This document shows positions 25,002 to 33,198 of a stretch of DNA of 64,000 nucleotides, piece after piece. Location: assembly GCF_035958815.1 (NCBI RefSeq), contig NZ_CP108383.1, positions 3,906,001-3,970,000 of the forward strand, written 5' to 3'. Made by a program: the position numbers and the translations under genes. The stretch comes from Nocardia sp. NBC_01327. GTDB lineage: Bacteria; Actinomycetota; Actinomycetes; Mycobacteriales; Mycobacteriaceae. Under the pieces are notes generated by a model that saw only the letters and a program-made list of their open reading frames with translations, was not told where the DNA came from and ran no database searches. Each line of letters opens with the position of its first letter. Positions within the stretch are counted from its first letter, which is position 1.

Positions 25002-25919
25002 ATGCTCGAACTGAAGATCTCCGCCACCGCGCACGGATTGAACTACCTGCCGCAGTACTACGCCGAACATCTCGGACTCTTCGCGGCCCGCGACCTGAAA
25101 GTCACTGCGACAGCGAAGGATCCGTGGACCGGAGTACTCGACGATCTCGACAGCGGTGCGGCGGACATCGCCCTCGGCGGGCTCTGGGTGCCCGGGATGT
25201 ACTGGGGCACGCCGCGTGAACTCACCGTCTTCGCCCAGGTGAATCACCAGTTCCCGAAAGCCCTGGTCACCCGGGAGGGCTCCGCCCCGCTCGGCTGGGC
25301 AGACCTGCTTGGCCGCACCGTCCTCGCACCGGGCATCGGCGGCAGCGCACCGTACGCCTTCACCGCGGGCCTGATCCGGGAAGCCGGGATCGATCCGGCG
25401 GGCATCACCTTCCTGCGCGATCTGTCCACCCCGATGTTCGTGGAGCTCTTCGAGGCCGGGCTCGGGGATGCGATCGTCCTGGACATGACAACCGCACAAG
25501 TCTTGCAGGACAAGGGAACCGGATCCATCGCGATCGATTACACCGAGGCCGGGGGCATCGGCCCCAATAGCGTCTACTACGCGCGAACCGACTGTAAGGA
25601 GGAACTGTCCGACCGGCTCGTCCGCTTCACCGCGGCGCTGAGCGAGGCGATGGAGCTCCTGCGGGCGACCTCGGTTGCCGAACTCGAGCCGTTGCTCACC
25701 GCCCACTGGCCGCACATCGCGTCGCCGACCCTGGCCCGAGCCTGTGCGCGCATCAAGAACTCGAGCACATGGGACACGGTGCGCATCGACGCCTCCGCGA
25801 GCGACCGGTGGATGCGAATCCTGCAGCAGGAGAAGATGATCCGGACCGTGCCACCGTTCACCGAATTGGTCGACACCAGCATCGCCGACAATGCCGTGCT
25901 CGCCTCCACCCTTGGATAA
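25002..25919 (+). CDS. NMT1/SsuA-like substrate-binding protein without signal peptide
   Basis: 305 residues. The N-terminal pattern LNYLPQYYAEHLGLFAARDLKV, then ADIALGGLWVPG and LGRTVLAPG, matches the type II periplasmic-binding fold of NMT1/THI5/SsuA proteins. The mature-type sequence begins at residue 3, with no signal peptide or lipobox, so the protein should be cytoplasmic, unlike normal ABC binding proteins. No ABC permease or ATPase gene is adjacent; the transporter of this operon is an MFS protein. THI5-type proteins are cytoplasmic enzymes with this fold, but the cysteine-rich signature of THI5 is absent. The role is unknown: ligand sequestration, sensing, or an enzyme. Confidence 0.8.
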   Translation: MLELKISATAHGLNYLPQYYAEHLGLFAARDLKVTATAKDPWTGVLDDLDSGAADIALGGLWVPGMYWGTPRELTVFAQVNHQFPKALVTREGSAPLGWADLLGRTVLAPGIGGSAPYAFTAGLIREAGIDPAGITFLRDLSTPMFVELFEAGLGDAIVLDMTTAQVLQDKGTGSIAIDYTEAGGIGPNSVYYARTDCKEELSDRLVRFTAALSEAMELLRATSVAELEPLLTAHWPHIASPTLARACARIKNSSTWDTVRIDASASDRWMRILQQEKMIRTVPPFTELVDTSIADNAVLASTLG

Positions 25920-25921
25920 TC

Positions 25922-26899
25922 GTGACACTCATCCTGACCCGCTCCGACATCGCCGGTCTGCTCGACCGGCGAGCGGTGCGGCATGCCGTCGAAGCCGCGC
26001 ATGCCGCACTGGCCACCGGGCACGTCCAGAACCCCGCACCGCAGGCGATCACCCTGCCGCACAACGGATCAGCGATACCCATGACCGCCGCTGACGAGCA
26101 CGGCGTCACGGTGAAGCTCCTGGCGGATCTGCCGGCCAATCGTGCTCGCGGACTGCCGACGCAGCGATCGACGATCATCGTCACCTCGGCGGTCACCGGG
26201 GAATGCGTCGCGGTGCTCGACGGTCGTGCCATCACGGCGGTACGAACGGCCGCCGCCAGCGCGGTGGCCACCGATTACCTTGCCCGGCAGGATGCTTCGG
26301 TCCTGGGCCTGGTCGGGGCCGGTAATCTGGCCATCGAGCACGCGCATGCGATCGCCGACGTGAGGCGAATACGAAAGATCGTCCTCTGGTCGCGCACCAC
26401 CGACACGGTCGCGACATTCCGCGCCGGAACCGAAAGCCTCGGCATCACTACGGAATTCGCCGAATCACCGGAATCTGTCGTCGAACGATCCGACATCGTG
26501 TGCACCCTGACCCCGTCGCGCGACCCCATCGTGTCGGGTCACTGGTTTCGCCCCGGTCAGCACATCAACGCCATCGGTGCACCGCCCCGCCCCGACCACC
26601 GCGAAATCGACGCCGCCGGAATGCGCCGCGCCCGCCTCGTCGTAGACCACCACCCCACCGTCATGGCCAAATCGGGCGCGGTCTTGCAGGCTATCGCCGA
26701 GCACGCCATCACGGCCGACGACGCCCGCACCGAACTCGGCCACGTCATCAATAACCGTGCCCTCGGACGGCACGACGACACCTGCATCACACTGTTCGAA
26801 TCGGTCGGACTCGGCCTACAAGACCTCGCCACCACCCAACTAGTCCTCACCGAGGCCATCGAGCACAATATCGGGCACGCCATAGACCTGACCAACTGA
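25922..26899 (+). CDS. Ornithine cyclodeaminase/mu-crystallin family protein
   Basis: 325 residues from GTG 25922, two bases after the preceding stop. The substrate-domain segment GLPTQRSTIIV, then LDGRAITAVRTAAASAVAT, and the NAD(P) site VLGLVGAGNLAIEHAHA are diagnostic. The family includes ornithine cyclodeaminase, alanine dehydrogenase (archaeal), ketimine reductases and opine-type enzymes. Given its operon with a GntR regulator, an MFS transporter and a signal-less binding protein, the substrate is likely an imported amino or imino acid, but it cannot be named. Confidence 0.88.
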   Translation: MTLILTRSDIAGLLDRRAVRHAVEAAHAALATGHVQNPAPQAITLPHNGSAIPMTAADEHGVTVKLLADLPANRARGLPTQRSTIIVTSAVTGECVAVLDGRAITAVRTAAASAVATDYLARQDASVLGLVGAGNLAIEHAHAIADVRRIRKIVLWSRTTDTVATFRAGTESLGITTEFAESPESVVERSDIVCTLTPSRDPIVSGHWFRPGQHINAIGAPPRPDHREIDAAGMRRARLVVDHHPTVMAKSGAVLQAIAEHAITADDARTELGHVINNRALGRHDDTCITLFESVGLGLQDLATTQLVLTEAIEHNIGHAIDLTN

Positions 26900-27030
26900 C
26901 AACCCTCGACGCACCGCCCCGACGGTCCCGATCATCCATCGGCCGTCGAACTGCCCCCGAAGCCAGTTCGCCCACGGCTCCACAATCATTCGATCAGCAC
27001 TGTCATCGACACTAATGTGGCACACGTAGC

Positions 27031-27049
27031 GGCTGAGATGCGCTCAGCC
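27031..27049 (+). terminator. Stem-loop terminator candidate
   Basis: GGCTGAG (27031-27037) pairs with CTCAGCC (27043-27049) around ATGCG, about 130 bases after the cyclodeaminase stop and followed by a short T-rich stretch. Confidence 0.4.
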
Positions 27050-27175
27050 CGTTGATCTTTGGGTGAATACGCTGGCCGATTCGGTCAGTGTGGTCAGCCG
27101 GTTGAAAGCGCGGGTCGCGGCATGAGGGTGCGTTCTTGGACCAGTGCCGGCGTTGGGGGATGGCATCCTTGGCGG

Positions 27176-27565
27176 GTGAGCGAGTTCTTCTGGCCGGATG
27201 ATGCGGACTTGGGGGCGCGGGCACGTCGAGCATGGACGGCAGTCGTCGAAGGGTTGCCGGTCGGCACTCGCGTGTCAGGAGTGGTGATCGGTCGTCAGCC
27301 CTTCGGGGTTTTCATCCAGATAGACCAGGTGCCCGACGCTGTCGGATTGGTGAGGGTTACTGCACTGCCGCCGGATGTTGAGCTTCCCCTTCGAGGCGTG
27401 CACGTCGTCGGTGACGTGCTCTGGCACGAGGAAAGAAACTGTCAGGTGACCGTGACACCCGTGGGATACCGGCAAGACGTTGCGTGCCCACCCATCAGCG
27501 ACGCTGAGTTGCTCGACGTGAAACGAAGACTGCTGAGTGACCGGAATGAGCGGCAGGGGCGCTGA
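27176..27565 (+). CDS. S1-like RNA-binding domain protein
   Basis: 129 residues from GTG 27176. The middle part, LPVGTRVSGVVIGRQPFGVFI followed by VGLVRVTALP, is the S1/OB-fold pattern (V-x-G-x-V-x-x-x-x-x-F-G-x-F-V). Such single-domain proteins bind RNA or act on ribosomes; similar short proteins of this kind are common in actinomycetes without known function. The start is uncertain because the frame is open upstream to 27059 and the ribosome site is weak. Confidence 0.6.
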   Translation: MSEFFWPDDADLGARARRAWTAVVEGLPVGTRVSGVVIGRQPFGVFIQIDQVPDAVGLVRVTALPPDVELPLRGVHVVGDVLWHEERNCQVTVTPVGYRQDVACPPISDAELLDVKRRLLSDRNERQGR

Positions 27566-27787
27566 CTGACGTTTGATGGTTGGTCTGGAATGGATCAAAT
27601 ACATTCGCCCCGTGGATCTTCCGATGGCGACACCCGGAAATGACACATCGTCGGCAAATCAGGGCATTTCGTTCGGCCCAGATAAGCTCGGCTGGTTGCG
27701 CGTCCGGATGGGCTCGGCTCGTTGAGCTTCAGTCGGTCCTCGCGGTCCTCGCGGTCCTCCGGCCAGAAGGCGCATCTGGGCTTGGCC

Positions 27788-28135
27788 TCAGCTTGCTGCC
27801 GCCAGGACCCGCCATACCTTTCTGGAACGCGAGCGGACCTGGGGAGCCGCGTATTCGATTCGCCGGCGGGCTTCGTGGGTGCTGATCCGCAGCAGATCGG
27901 TCAATAGCTCCACGGTGTCCCGGTAGCCGATCTCGGGGGCGAGGCCGCGGCGTTCGGCTTCGGCGACGGCCGCGCGCATGGCGGCATCGAGTCGCCTGCG
28001 GCGGCGTTCGGTCTCGACGAGGGTGCGCAGTAGGTCGACATCGGCCAGTTCCGGCCATTCTGCTGCTGGAGCACCCGGCGCCAGCGCGGTCGAATGTATG
28101 GTCACGCGGGTCAGCATACAGCAGGGGTCGAACAT
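27788..28135 (-). pseudogene. DUF222/13E12-type HNH protein, truncated
   Basis: The frame reads LLRTLVETERRRRRLDAAM, then AEAERRGLAPEIGYRDT and LLTDLLRISTHEARRRIEYA, the N-terminal DUF222 region of the 13E12 repeat family (usually 400-500 residues ending in an HNH nuclease domain). Here it stops after about 115 codons and the HNH part is missing. The family is typical of mobile actinobacterial DNA. It abuts secG and marks rearrangement at this border. The start could be ATG 28135 or ATG 28117. Confidence 0.75.
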
Positions 28136-28221
28136 ATGTTCGATAACTTGAATTGCGGTCGTGGCGTGCCGAATCTCATGCCACTCCGCACGGGACATCG
28201 CAGGATACGAAGGTGTGCGGA

Positions 28222-28241
28222 GGACCTTGCCGATAAGGTCC
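28222..28241. other. Small inverted repeat upstream of secG
   Basis: GGACCTT (28222-28228) and AAGGTCC (28235-28241) form a perfect 7-bp stem with loop GCCGAT. It may be an old terminator left between secG and the gene that once preceded it, or an operator. Confidence 0.35.
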
Positions 28242-28297
28242 GGCCGGCACCAGGGTGTATGCGATCATGCCTCTGACGACCGCATACAATGGCCCGC

Positions 28298-28534
28298 ATG
28301 CGCATGTTCCTCGATATCCTCCTGATCATCACCAGCGTGCTGCTGGTGCTGCTGGTGCTGCTGCACCGCGCCAAGGGCGGGGGTCTGTCGAGCCTGTTCG
28401 GTGGCGGTGTGCAGTCCAGCCTGTCGGGATCCACCGTCGTCGAGAAGAACCTGGATCGGATCACGATCTTCCTCGGGGTGATCTGGCTGATCTCGATCCT
28501 CGGTATCGGACTCGAAATCAAGTTCTCCTCCTAG
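28298..28534 (+). CDS. secG: Preprotein translocase subunit SecG
   Basis: 78 residues from ATG 28298. Two membrane segments flank the conserved cytoplasmic stretch HRAKGGGLSSLFGGG, followed by SLSGSTVVEKNLDR, the actinobacterial SecG signature. SecG assists SecYE in protein export. In mycobacteria and corynebacteria it normally follows tpiA or ppc; here a DUF222 remnant precedes it. Three in-frame ATGs exist (28289, 28298, 28304). A good -10 element TACAAT (28285-28290) overlaps the first and would place transcription at about 28297, making a leaderless start at 28298 attractive. Confidence 0.9.
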   Translation: MRMFLDILLIITSVLLVLLVLLHRAKGGGLSSLFGGGVQSSLSGSTVVEKNLDRITIFLGVIWLISILGIGLEIKFSS

Positions 28535-28548
28535 TCGATACCTGACAG

Positions 28549-28583
28549 GTCGCCGGGCGCCGCTGCATGCGGCGCCCGGCGAC
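28549..28583 (+). terminator. Strong intrinsic terminator of secG
   Basis: A perfect 15-bp stem: GTCGCCGGGCGCCGC (28549-28563) and its complement (28569-28583) around loop TGCAT, 15 bases after the secG stop. No T-run, as usual in actinomycetes. Confidence 0.85.
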
Positions 28584-28712
28584 TTGTGCTGGGTGCGGTC
28601 GCCTCGAAGTTGCCCGAATGCGGGGTGCCGAACCGGCGGATATCGCCGATTGTTTGCAACGGGTTGTCCAATCGGGACCTCGTCACCACCGTCCTGTGGG
28701 CATCATGGACAG

Positions 28713-29399
28713 ATGGACTTGGTGAATACGGTGGCGCCGAGCCTCGCGGGGGTGCTTCACCGGGACTTCTTCTGGATGGTGTGGAACAGCGTTCTGGCCT
28801 GGATTCCGGTTGCGCTCGCGCTCTTGGTCTTCCGTTCCGACCCGCAGTTCGGGCGGCGGCTCCCGGTGTCCCCGGTGTGGTGGGCGGGGGTAGCGCTGCT
28901 GATGCTGTTCCTGCCGAACGCGCCCTATGTGGTAACCGATTTGGTGCATTTGCGCGATGATGTGCGTGCTATCGGCGACGGTCCGGTGGTCTCCACGGTA
29001 TTGCCGGTGTACGGCATTTTCATCGTCTCGGGATTCCTGGCCTACTACCTGGTGCTGGCAGAGCTCCGCGGATTTCTGGAACGGATCGGCCTGGGGGCCT
29101 GGCGCGCACCGGTCATCCTCACGGTCCATTTGCTCTGCGCCGTAGGCGTTTTCCTGGGCCGCTGGGTCCGCCTCAACAGCTGGGAGCCGGTGGTCGAGCC
29201 CCGCGGCACCGTCGAGCGCATGGTGCTGGCCCTCACCTGGGAGTGGGCGCCGATCCTGATTGCCGCGGTCTTCGTGGCAACGGCCCTGGGCCACTTCGTG
29301 ACTCGCGCGGTGGCCGAGGCCGGAGTGGCGAGCGCGCGCCGCGGCGCCCGGCTGGTGCGAGGTCTGCGCCTCGCACCGCCGAGCCCCGATCAGGTGTGA
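28713..29399 (+). CDS. DUF1361-type membrane protein
   Basis: 228 residues from ATG 28713. The segment MVWNSVLAWIPVALALLVF, then FLPNAPYVVTDLVHL, is characteristic of the DUF1361 family, and helices 5 and 6 are followed by FLGRWVRLNSWE. Seven hydrophobic stretches are visible. Function is unknown. Its stop codon touches the stop codon of the convergent fadD8-like gene (29399/29400), with no gap at all. Confidence 0.82.
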   Translation: MDLVNTVAPSLAGVLHRDFFWMVWNSVLAWIPVALALLVFRSDPQFGRRLPVSPVWWAGVALLMLFLPNAPYVVTDLVHLRDDVRAIGDGPVVSTVLPVYGIFIVSGFLAYYLVLAELRGFLERIGLGAWRAPVILTVHLLCAVGVFLGRWVRLNSWEPVVEPRGTVERMVLALTWEWAPILIAAVFVATALGHFVTRAVAEAGVASARRGARLVRGLRLAPPSPDQV

Positions 29400-31007
29400 T
29401 CAGGCGAGGCCGAGGCGCTCTGCCGCGATAATGCGGATCGCCTTCTTGTCCGGCTTGCCGAGCCCGGTGAGGGGCAGCTTGTCGATGAGCAGCACATGCT
29501 TGGGCACCTGGACGGAACCCTTGCGCTGCTTGACCGCCGCCTGGATCTCGGCGGTCACGATCTCGACGGCGGCCGCATCGGCGGCGGTCTCCGGATCGAG
29601 GACCAGCAGCGCGGTCACAGCCTCGCCCCAGTGCGCGTCGGGCACGCCGACCACGGCGACCTCGAGCACCCGGGGATGCTCGGAGACAACGTCTTCCACC
29701 TCGCGCGGGAACACATTGAACCCGCCGGTGACCACCATGTCCTTGCTGCGGCCGACGATGAAGAGGAAACCGTCCTCGTCCTCGCGAGCCAGATCACCGG
29801 TGCGCAGCCAGCCGTTGTGGAAGGTTTCGGCGGTGACCTCGGGCAGATTCAGGTACCCGGCCGCGAGCAGCGGTCCGGAGACGCAGATTTCGCCGACCTC
29901 ACCGGGCGCGACCGGATTGTCCTCACCGTCGAGCAGCGCCACCCGCACCGCGGTGGAGGGCCGCCCGCACGAGGTGAGCCGCTCCTTATCGTGCTCCTCC
30001 TTGCCCAGATAGCTGATGGCCATGGGCGCTTCGGACTGCCCGAAGTACTGCGCGAAGATCGGCCCGAAGCGATCGATGGCCTCCTGCAGGCGATTCGGAT
30101 CGATCGCGGAGGCGCCGTAGTACACGGTCTCCAGCGACGACAGATCGCGGGTCGCCGAATCCGGATGATCCAGCAGCGCGTAGAGCATCGACGGCACCAG
30201 CATGGTGGCGCTGATCTTGTGCTCCTCGATGGCCTTGAGGACTTCACCGGCATCGAAGCGCGGCACCACCACACACTGCCCGCCGAGCAGCACGACCGGC
30301 AGGAAGAATGCCGCGCCCGCATGCGAAAGCGGTGTGCAGATCAGGAATTTCGGTCGCTTGGGCCATTCCCACTCCGACAGCTGGATCTGCGTCATGGTCG
30401 TCATGGTGCGCGCGGTGCCGACCACACCCTTGGGCTTGCCGGTGGTCCCGCCGGTGTAGCTGATCGAGATGATGTCCTCTGGCAGCAGTTCCACCGCGTG
30501 CACCGGCTGCGGCTCGTACTTGTCGGCGGTGGCGAGCAGATCCACGCCCACATCGGCCAGCGCCTCGGGCACGGGCCCGAGCACCAGCACGCGGGTCAGG
30601 CTCTCCACCCGGTCCACCAGCTCCCGCGCACGCTGCACGAACGCCGGAACCGGATCCAGGATGAGCGTCGTAATGCCCGCGTCCGCAAGCACATACGCGT
30701 GATCGTCGACGCCGCCGATCGGGTGCAGCGCGGTGCGTCGCTGCCCGGAGATCTGGCCCGCACCGATGGTGAACAGCACCTCCGGCCGGTTCAGTGCGAG
30801 GATGCCGACCGGGCTGCCCTGTACGAGGCCGTACTCGGCGAATGCCGAGATATAGCGGCTCATCGCATCGAGCACCTCGCCGCCGGTGAGCACGTTGCCA
30901 CCGAGGGTCAGCACCGGCCGATTCTTGTGCCGGCGCAGTCCGGACACCAGCAGATGGCCATTGTGCAGTGGCAGCCGCAGGTGGGTGTCGGGATCGATTG
31001 TGGTCAT
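29400..31007 (-). CDS. FadD8-like acyl-CoA ligase (AMP-binding)
   Basis: 535 residues from ATG 31007, with GGAGA ahead of it. The adenylation motifs are complete: SYTGGTTGKPKG (P-loop), YGASAIDPNRL (motif A4), YFGQSEAPMA, GWLRTGDLAREDEDG and GLGKPDKKAIR with the catalytic C-terminal lysine. The sequence is closest in style to mycobacterial FadD8. It would activate a fatty acid or ring-fragment acid to the CoA ester. It follows the thiolase and SDR genes in one direction, so the three form a lipid- or steroid-type beta-oxidation unit. Confidence 0.88.
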   Translation of the reverse strand: MTTIDPDTHLRLPLHNGHLLVSGLRRHKNRPVLTLGGNVLTGGEVLDAMSRYISAFAEYGLVQGSPVGILALNRPEVLFTIGAGQISGQRRTALHPIGGVDDHAYVLADAGITTLILDPVPAFVQRARELVDRVESLTRVLVLGPVPEALADVGVDLLATADKYEPQPVHAVELLPEDIISISYTGGTTGKPKGVVGTARTMTTMTQIQLSEWEWPKRPKFLICTPLSHAGAAFFLPVVLLGGQCVVVPRFDAGEVLKAIEEHKISATMLVPSMLYALLDHPDSATRDLSSLETVYYGASAIDPNRLQEAIDRFGPIFAQYFGQSEAPMAISYLGKEEHDKERLTSCGRPSTAVRVALLDGEDNPVAPGEVGEICVSGPLLAAGYLNLPEVTAETFHNGWLRTGDLAREDEDGFLFIVGRSKDMVVTGGFNVFPREVEDVVSEHPRVLEVAVVGVPDAHWGEAVTALLVLDPETAADAAAVEIVTAEIQAAVKQRKGSVQVPKHVLLIDKLPLTGLGKPDKKAIRIIAAERLGLA

Positions 31008-31058
31008 TGCTTTCTCCACTCCGAGCGGTTCTTTCCAGAGGTGACTGTTGTCAAGAGG

Positions 31059-32252
31059 TCACAGCGTGTGCGCGCCGTACAGGGTGACCACCACCGCGCC
31101 GCCCAGTCCCAGATTGTGGGCGAGTGCGGTGCGCGCGTCCGGTACCTGGCGTTCGCCCGCGAGTCCGCGCAGCTGCCAGGACAATTCGGTGGCCTGGGCC
31201 AGGCCGGTGGCGCCGAGCGGGTGTCCCTTGGAGATGAGCCCGCCGGACGGGTTCACCACCCAGGTGCCGCCGTAGGTGGTGGCGCCGGATTCCACCAGTG
31301 CACCGGATTCGCCCTCACCGCACAGGCCCAGGGCCTCGTAGGTGATGAGCTCGTTGATGGTGAAGCAGTCGTGCAGCTCGATCACATCGACGTCCGCGAC
31401 CCCGATTCCGGCGGTGGCGAACACCTTCGAGGCGGCCGCGCGGGTCATGGGCGCGCCCACGACATCGATCATGGAGCCGGTCGAGAAGGAGTTGCCGTCA
31501 TCGGTGGCCAGCTCCTGCGCCAGGATTTCGATGGCCTGATCCTCGAGCCCGTGCGCCCGCACGTACTCCTCGCTGACCACGACCGCGGCGGCCGCGCCGT
31601 CGGACATGGGCGAGCACTGCGAGCGGGTCAGCGGGCCGTGCACCGGCTTGTCGCCGAGCACCTGCTCGAGGGTGTACGCATCCTGGAACTGCGCCAGCGG
31701 ATTCCGGGTGGAGTGCTCGTGGTTCTTCACCGCGACCGCCGCCAGCTGCTCGGGCGTGGTGCCGTAGCGCTTCATATGCTCGATGGCCGCATTGCCGAAG
31801 AACTGCGTGGTGATGGGCGCCTGGCTGAAGTCGTACTGCTCGCGCATGACGGCCAGGTGGTGATCCACCGTGGTGGCCTTGGGCCGGGTGGCCGGGCCCG
31901 CCATGGACTCCTTGGTCATCTGCTCGAAGCCGACGGCCAGCGCGATGTCCACGATCCCGCTGCCGACCCATTCGCGCGCCAGCATGAGCGCGGTGGAACC
32001 GGTGGCGCAGTTGTTGTTCACATTGACGATCGGAATGCCGGTGAGACCCACGTCGTACAGGGCGCGCTGCCCGGCGGCGGACGGCTGGAAGACGTAGCCG
32101 ACAGCGGCGCGCTGCACCTGGTCGTAGGTGACTCCGGCATCGCCGAGTGCGCCGTTGACGGCCTCGGCGACCATCTGCGGGTAGGTCCACTCGCGGGAAC
32201 CGATCTTGACGAACGGGGTCATGTTGACTCCGACGACGAAAACGCGACGCAT
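31059..32252 (-). CDS. Thiolase-like protein, SCP2/lipid-transfer type
   Basis: 397 residues from ATG 32252. VNVNNNCATGSTALMLA holds the nucleophilic Cys; ELHDCFTINELITYEALG and SKGHPLGATG hold the histidine-containing motifs of SCP2-type thiolases. The H-D-C-F form, where the classical thiolase has N-E-A-F, marks the sterol-carrier-type branch, which performs thiolysis or retro-aldol cleavage in steroid side-chain breakdown in actinomycetes. It lies between the SDR gene and the acyl-CoA ligase gene. Confidence 0.88.
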   Translation of the reverse strand: MRRVFVVGVNMTPFVKIGSREWTYPQMVAEAVNGALGDAGVTYDQVQRAAVGYVFQPSAAGQRALYDVGLTGIPIVNVNNNCATGSTALMLAREWVGSGIVDIALAVGFEQMTKESMAGPATRPKATTVDHHLAVMREQYDFSQAPITTQFFGNAAIEHMKRYGTTPEQLAAVAVKNHEHSTRNPLAQFQDAYTLEQVLGDKPVHGPLTRSQCSPMSDGAAAAVVVSEEYVRAHGLEDQAIEILAQELATDDGNSFSTGSMIDVVGAPMTRAAASKVFATAGIGVADVDVIELHDCFTINELITYEALGLCGEGESGALVESGATTYGGTWVVNPSGGLISKGHPLGATGLAQATELSWQLRGLAGERQVPDARTALAHNLGLGGAVVVTLYGAHTL

Positions 32253-32295
32253 TCTTCCTGTACTCCTGTTCTGCGGAAACAACTGTGGTGGATGG

Positions 32296-33144
32296 TCAGT
32301 CGGCGCGCGGGACGCGGCCGTCGATATCGGTGAACCCGTACTCCCCGGCGAGGTCGGCGACCTTCCAGGCTTTACCGCTGCGCGCCTTGCGCTTCGGATC
32401 GGCGGCCAGTGCCACGACGGCCCGGCCCGGGAAGCGGGGGGATTCGGCGGTATCGAGATCGAAGGTGCCTTCGCCGGGCAGCGTGACCAGGCGGCGGCCC
32501 TGCGCATCGGCCGGAACCATCTGCAGCAGTTCGGTATTGACGATGCCGGGCCAGAGCGAGACGGCGGTCGCCTCGGTGTCCGCGAGATCATGCGCCATAT
32601 CGGCGGTCAGCCGATCGAGGGCTGTCTTGCCGACGCCGTAGACGGCATTGTGCATGTACCGGGTCGCACCGGGGGAGGACACATTGACGATGAGCCCACC
32701 GGATTCGATGATCAGCGGCGCCGCGAAAACGCTTGCCACATAGTGCGATCGAACGCCGATATCGAAGGTCTCGTCCCACGCCTTGGGTGGCACCTCCCAG
32801 AACTTGCGGCCCAGCCAGCGGGCGGCGGCGGGGGAGTTGTAGACGTTGTTCACCAGCACATCCAGGCGGCCGTGCTCCTCGCGCACCTGTGCGAAGAGCT
32901 TTTCGACCGCACTGTCGTCCTTGTGGTCGCAGACCACCGCGACTCCGGCGCCGCCGAGCGCATCGATCTCGGCGGCGGTGCCCGCCACCGTGCCCGGCAG
33001 GTGTCCGGCCGTGGTGGTGCGTCCGGTGACATAGACGGTTGCGCCCGCCGCGCCCAGCTCCAGGGCAATGCCCTTGCCGATACCGCGGCTGGCTCCGGTC
33101 ACCACGGCGACCGTTCCGGCGAGAATCTTGGGTATTTCGCTCAC
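32296..33144 (-). CDS. Short-chain dehydrogenase/reductase (DHRS1-like)
   Basis: 282 residues. The cofactor site TGASRGIGKG lies near the N-terminus, NNVYNSP and VSSPGATRYMHNAVYGVGK follow, with catalytic Ser, Tyr and Lys. Style and length are those of the DHRS1-like subgroup. It is the first gene of the minus-strand unit SDR-thiolase-ligase, and its start is 54 bases from the divergent hydrolase gene, with a palindrome GAACGTGTTC between them. The substrate is likely a hydroxyacyl or steroid-type alcohol. Confidence 0.87.
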   Translation of the reverse strand: MSEIPKILAGTVAVVTGASRGIGKGIALELGAAGATVYVTGRTTTAGHLPGTVAGTAAEIDALGGAGVAVVCDHKDDSAVEKLFAQVREEHGRLDVLVNNVYNSPAAARWLGRKFWEVPPKAWDETFDIGVRSHYVASVFAAPLIIESGGLIVNVSSPGATRYMHNAVYGVGKTALDRLTADMAHDLADTEATAVSLWPGIVNTELLQMVPADAQGRRLVTLPGEGTFDLDTAESPRFPGRAVVALAADPKRKARSGKAWKVADLAGEYGFTDIDGRVPRAD

Positions 33145-33170
33145 GACCTCTGGACACTACCTTTAAATAG

Positions 33171-33180
33171 GAACGTGTTC
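33171..33180. promoter_or_regulatory. Candidate KstR-like operator
   Basis: GAACGTGTTC, a perfect 10-bp palindrome in the 54-base gap between divergent lipid genes. The same core is found in KstR boxes (T-n-n-AAC-n-n-GTT-n-n-A); the right half fits fully (GTTCTA) but the left half lacks the outer T, so the assignment is tentative. Confidence 0.4.
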
Positions 33181-33198
33181 TAGAAATTGGAGGCAGCA

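Noticed and set aside
28222..28241. Riboswitch ahead of secG
   Set aside because: A single 7-bp hairpin with no known aptamer pattern is insufficient.
29496..32333. Plus-strand open frame of about 945 codons opposite the ligase and thiolase genes
   Set aside because: It is a shadow of clear enzyme genes on the minus strand; no motif and no ribosome site.
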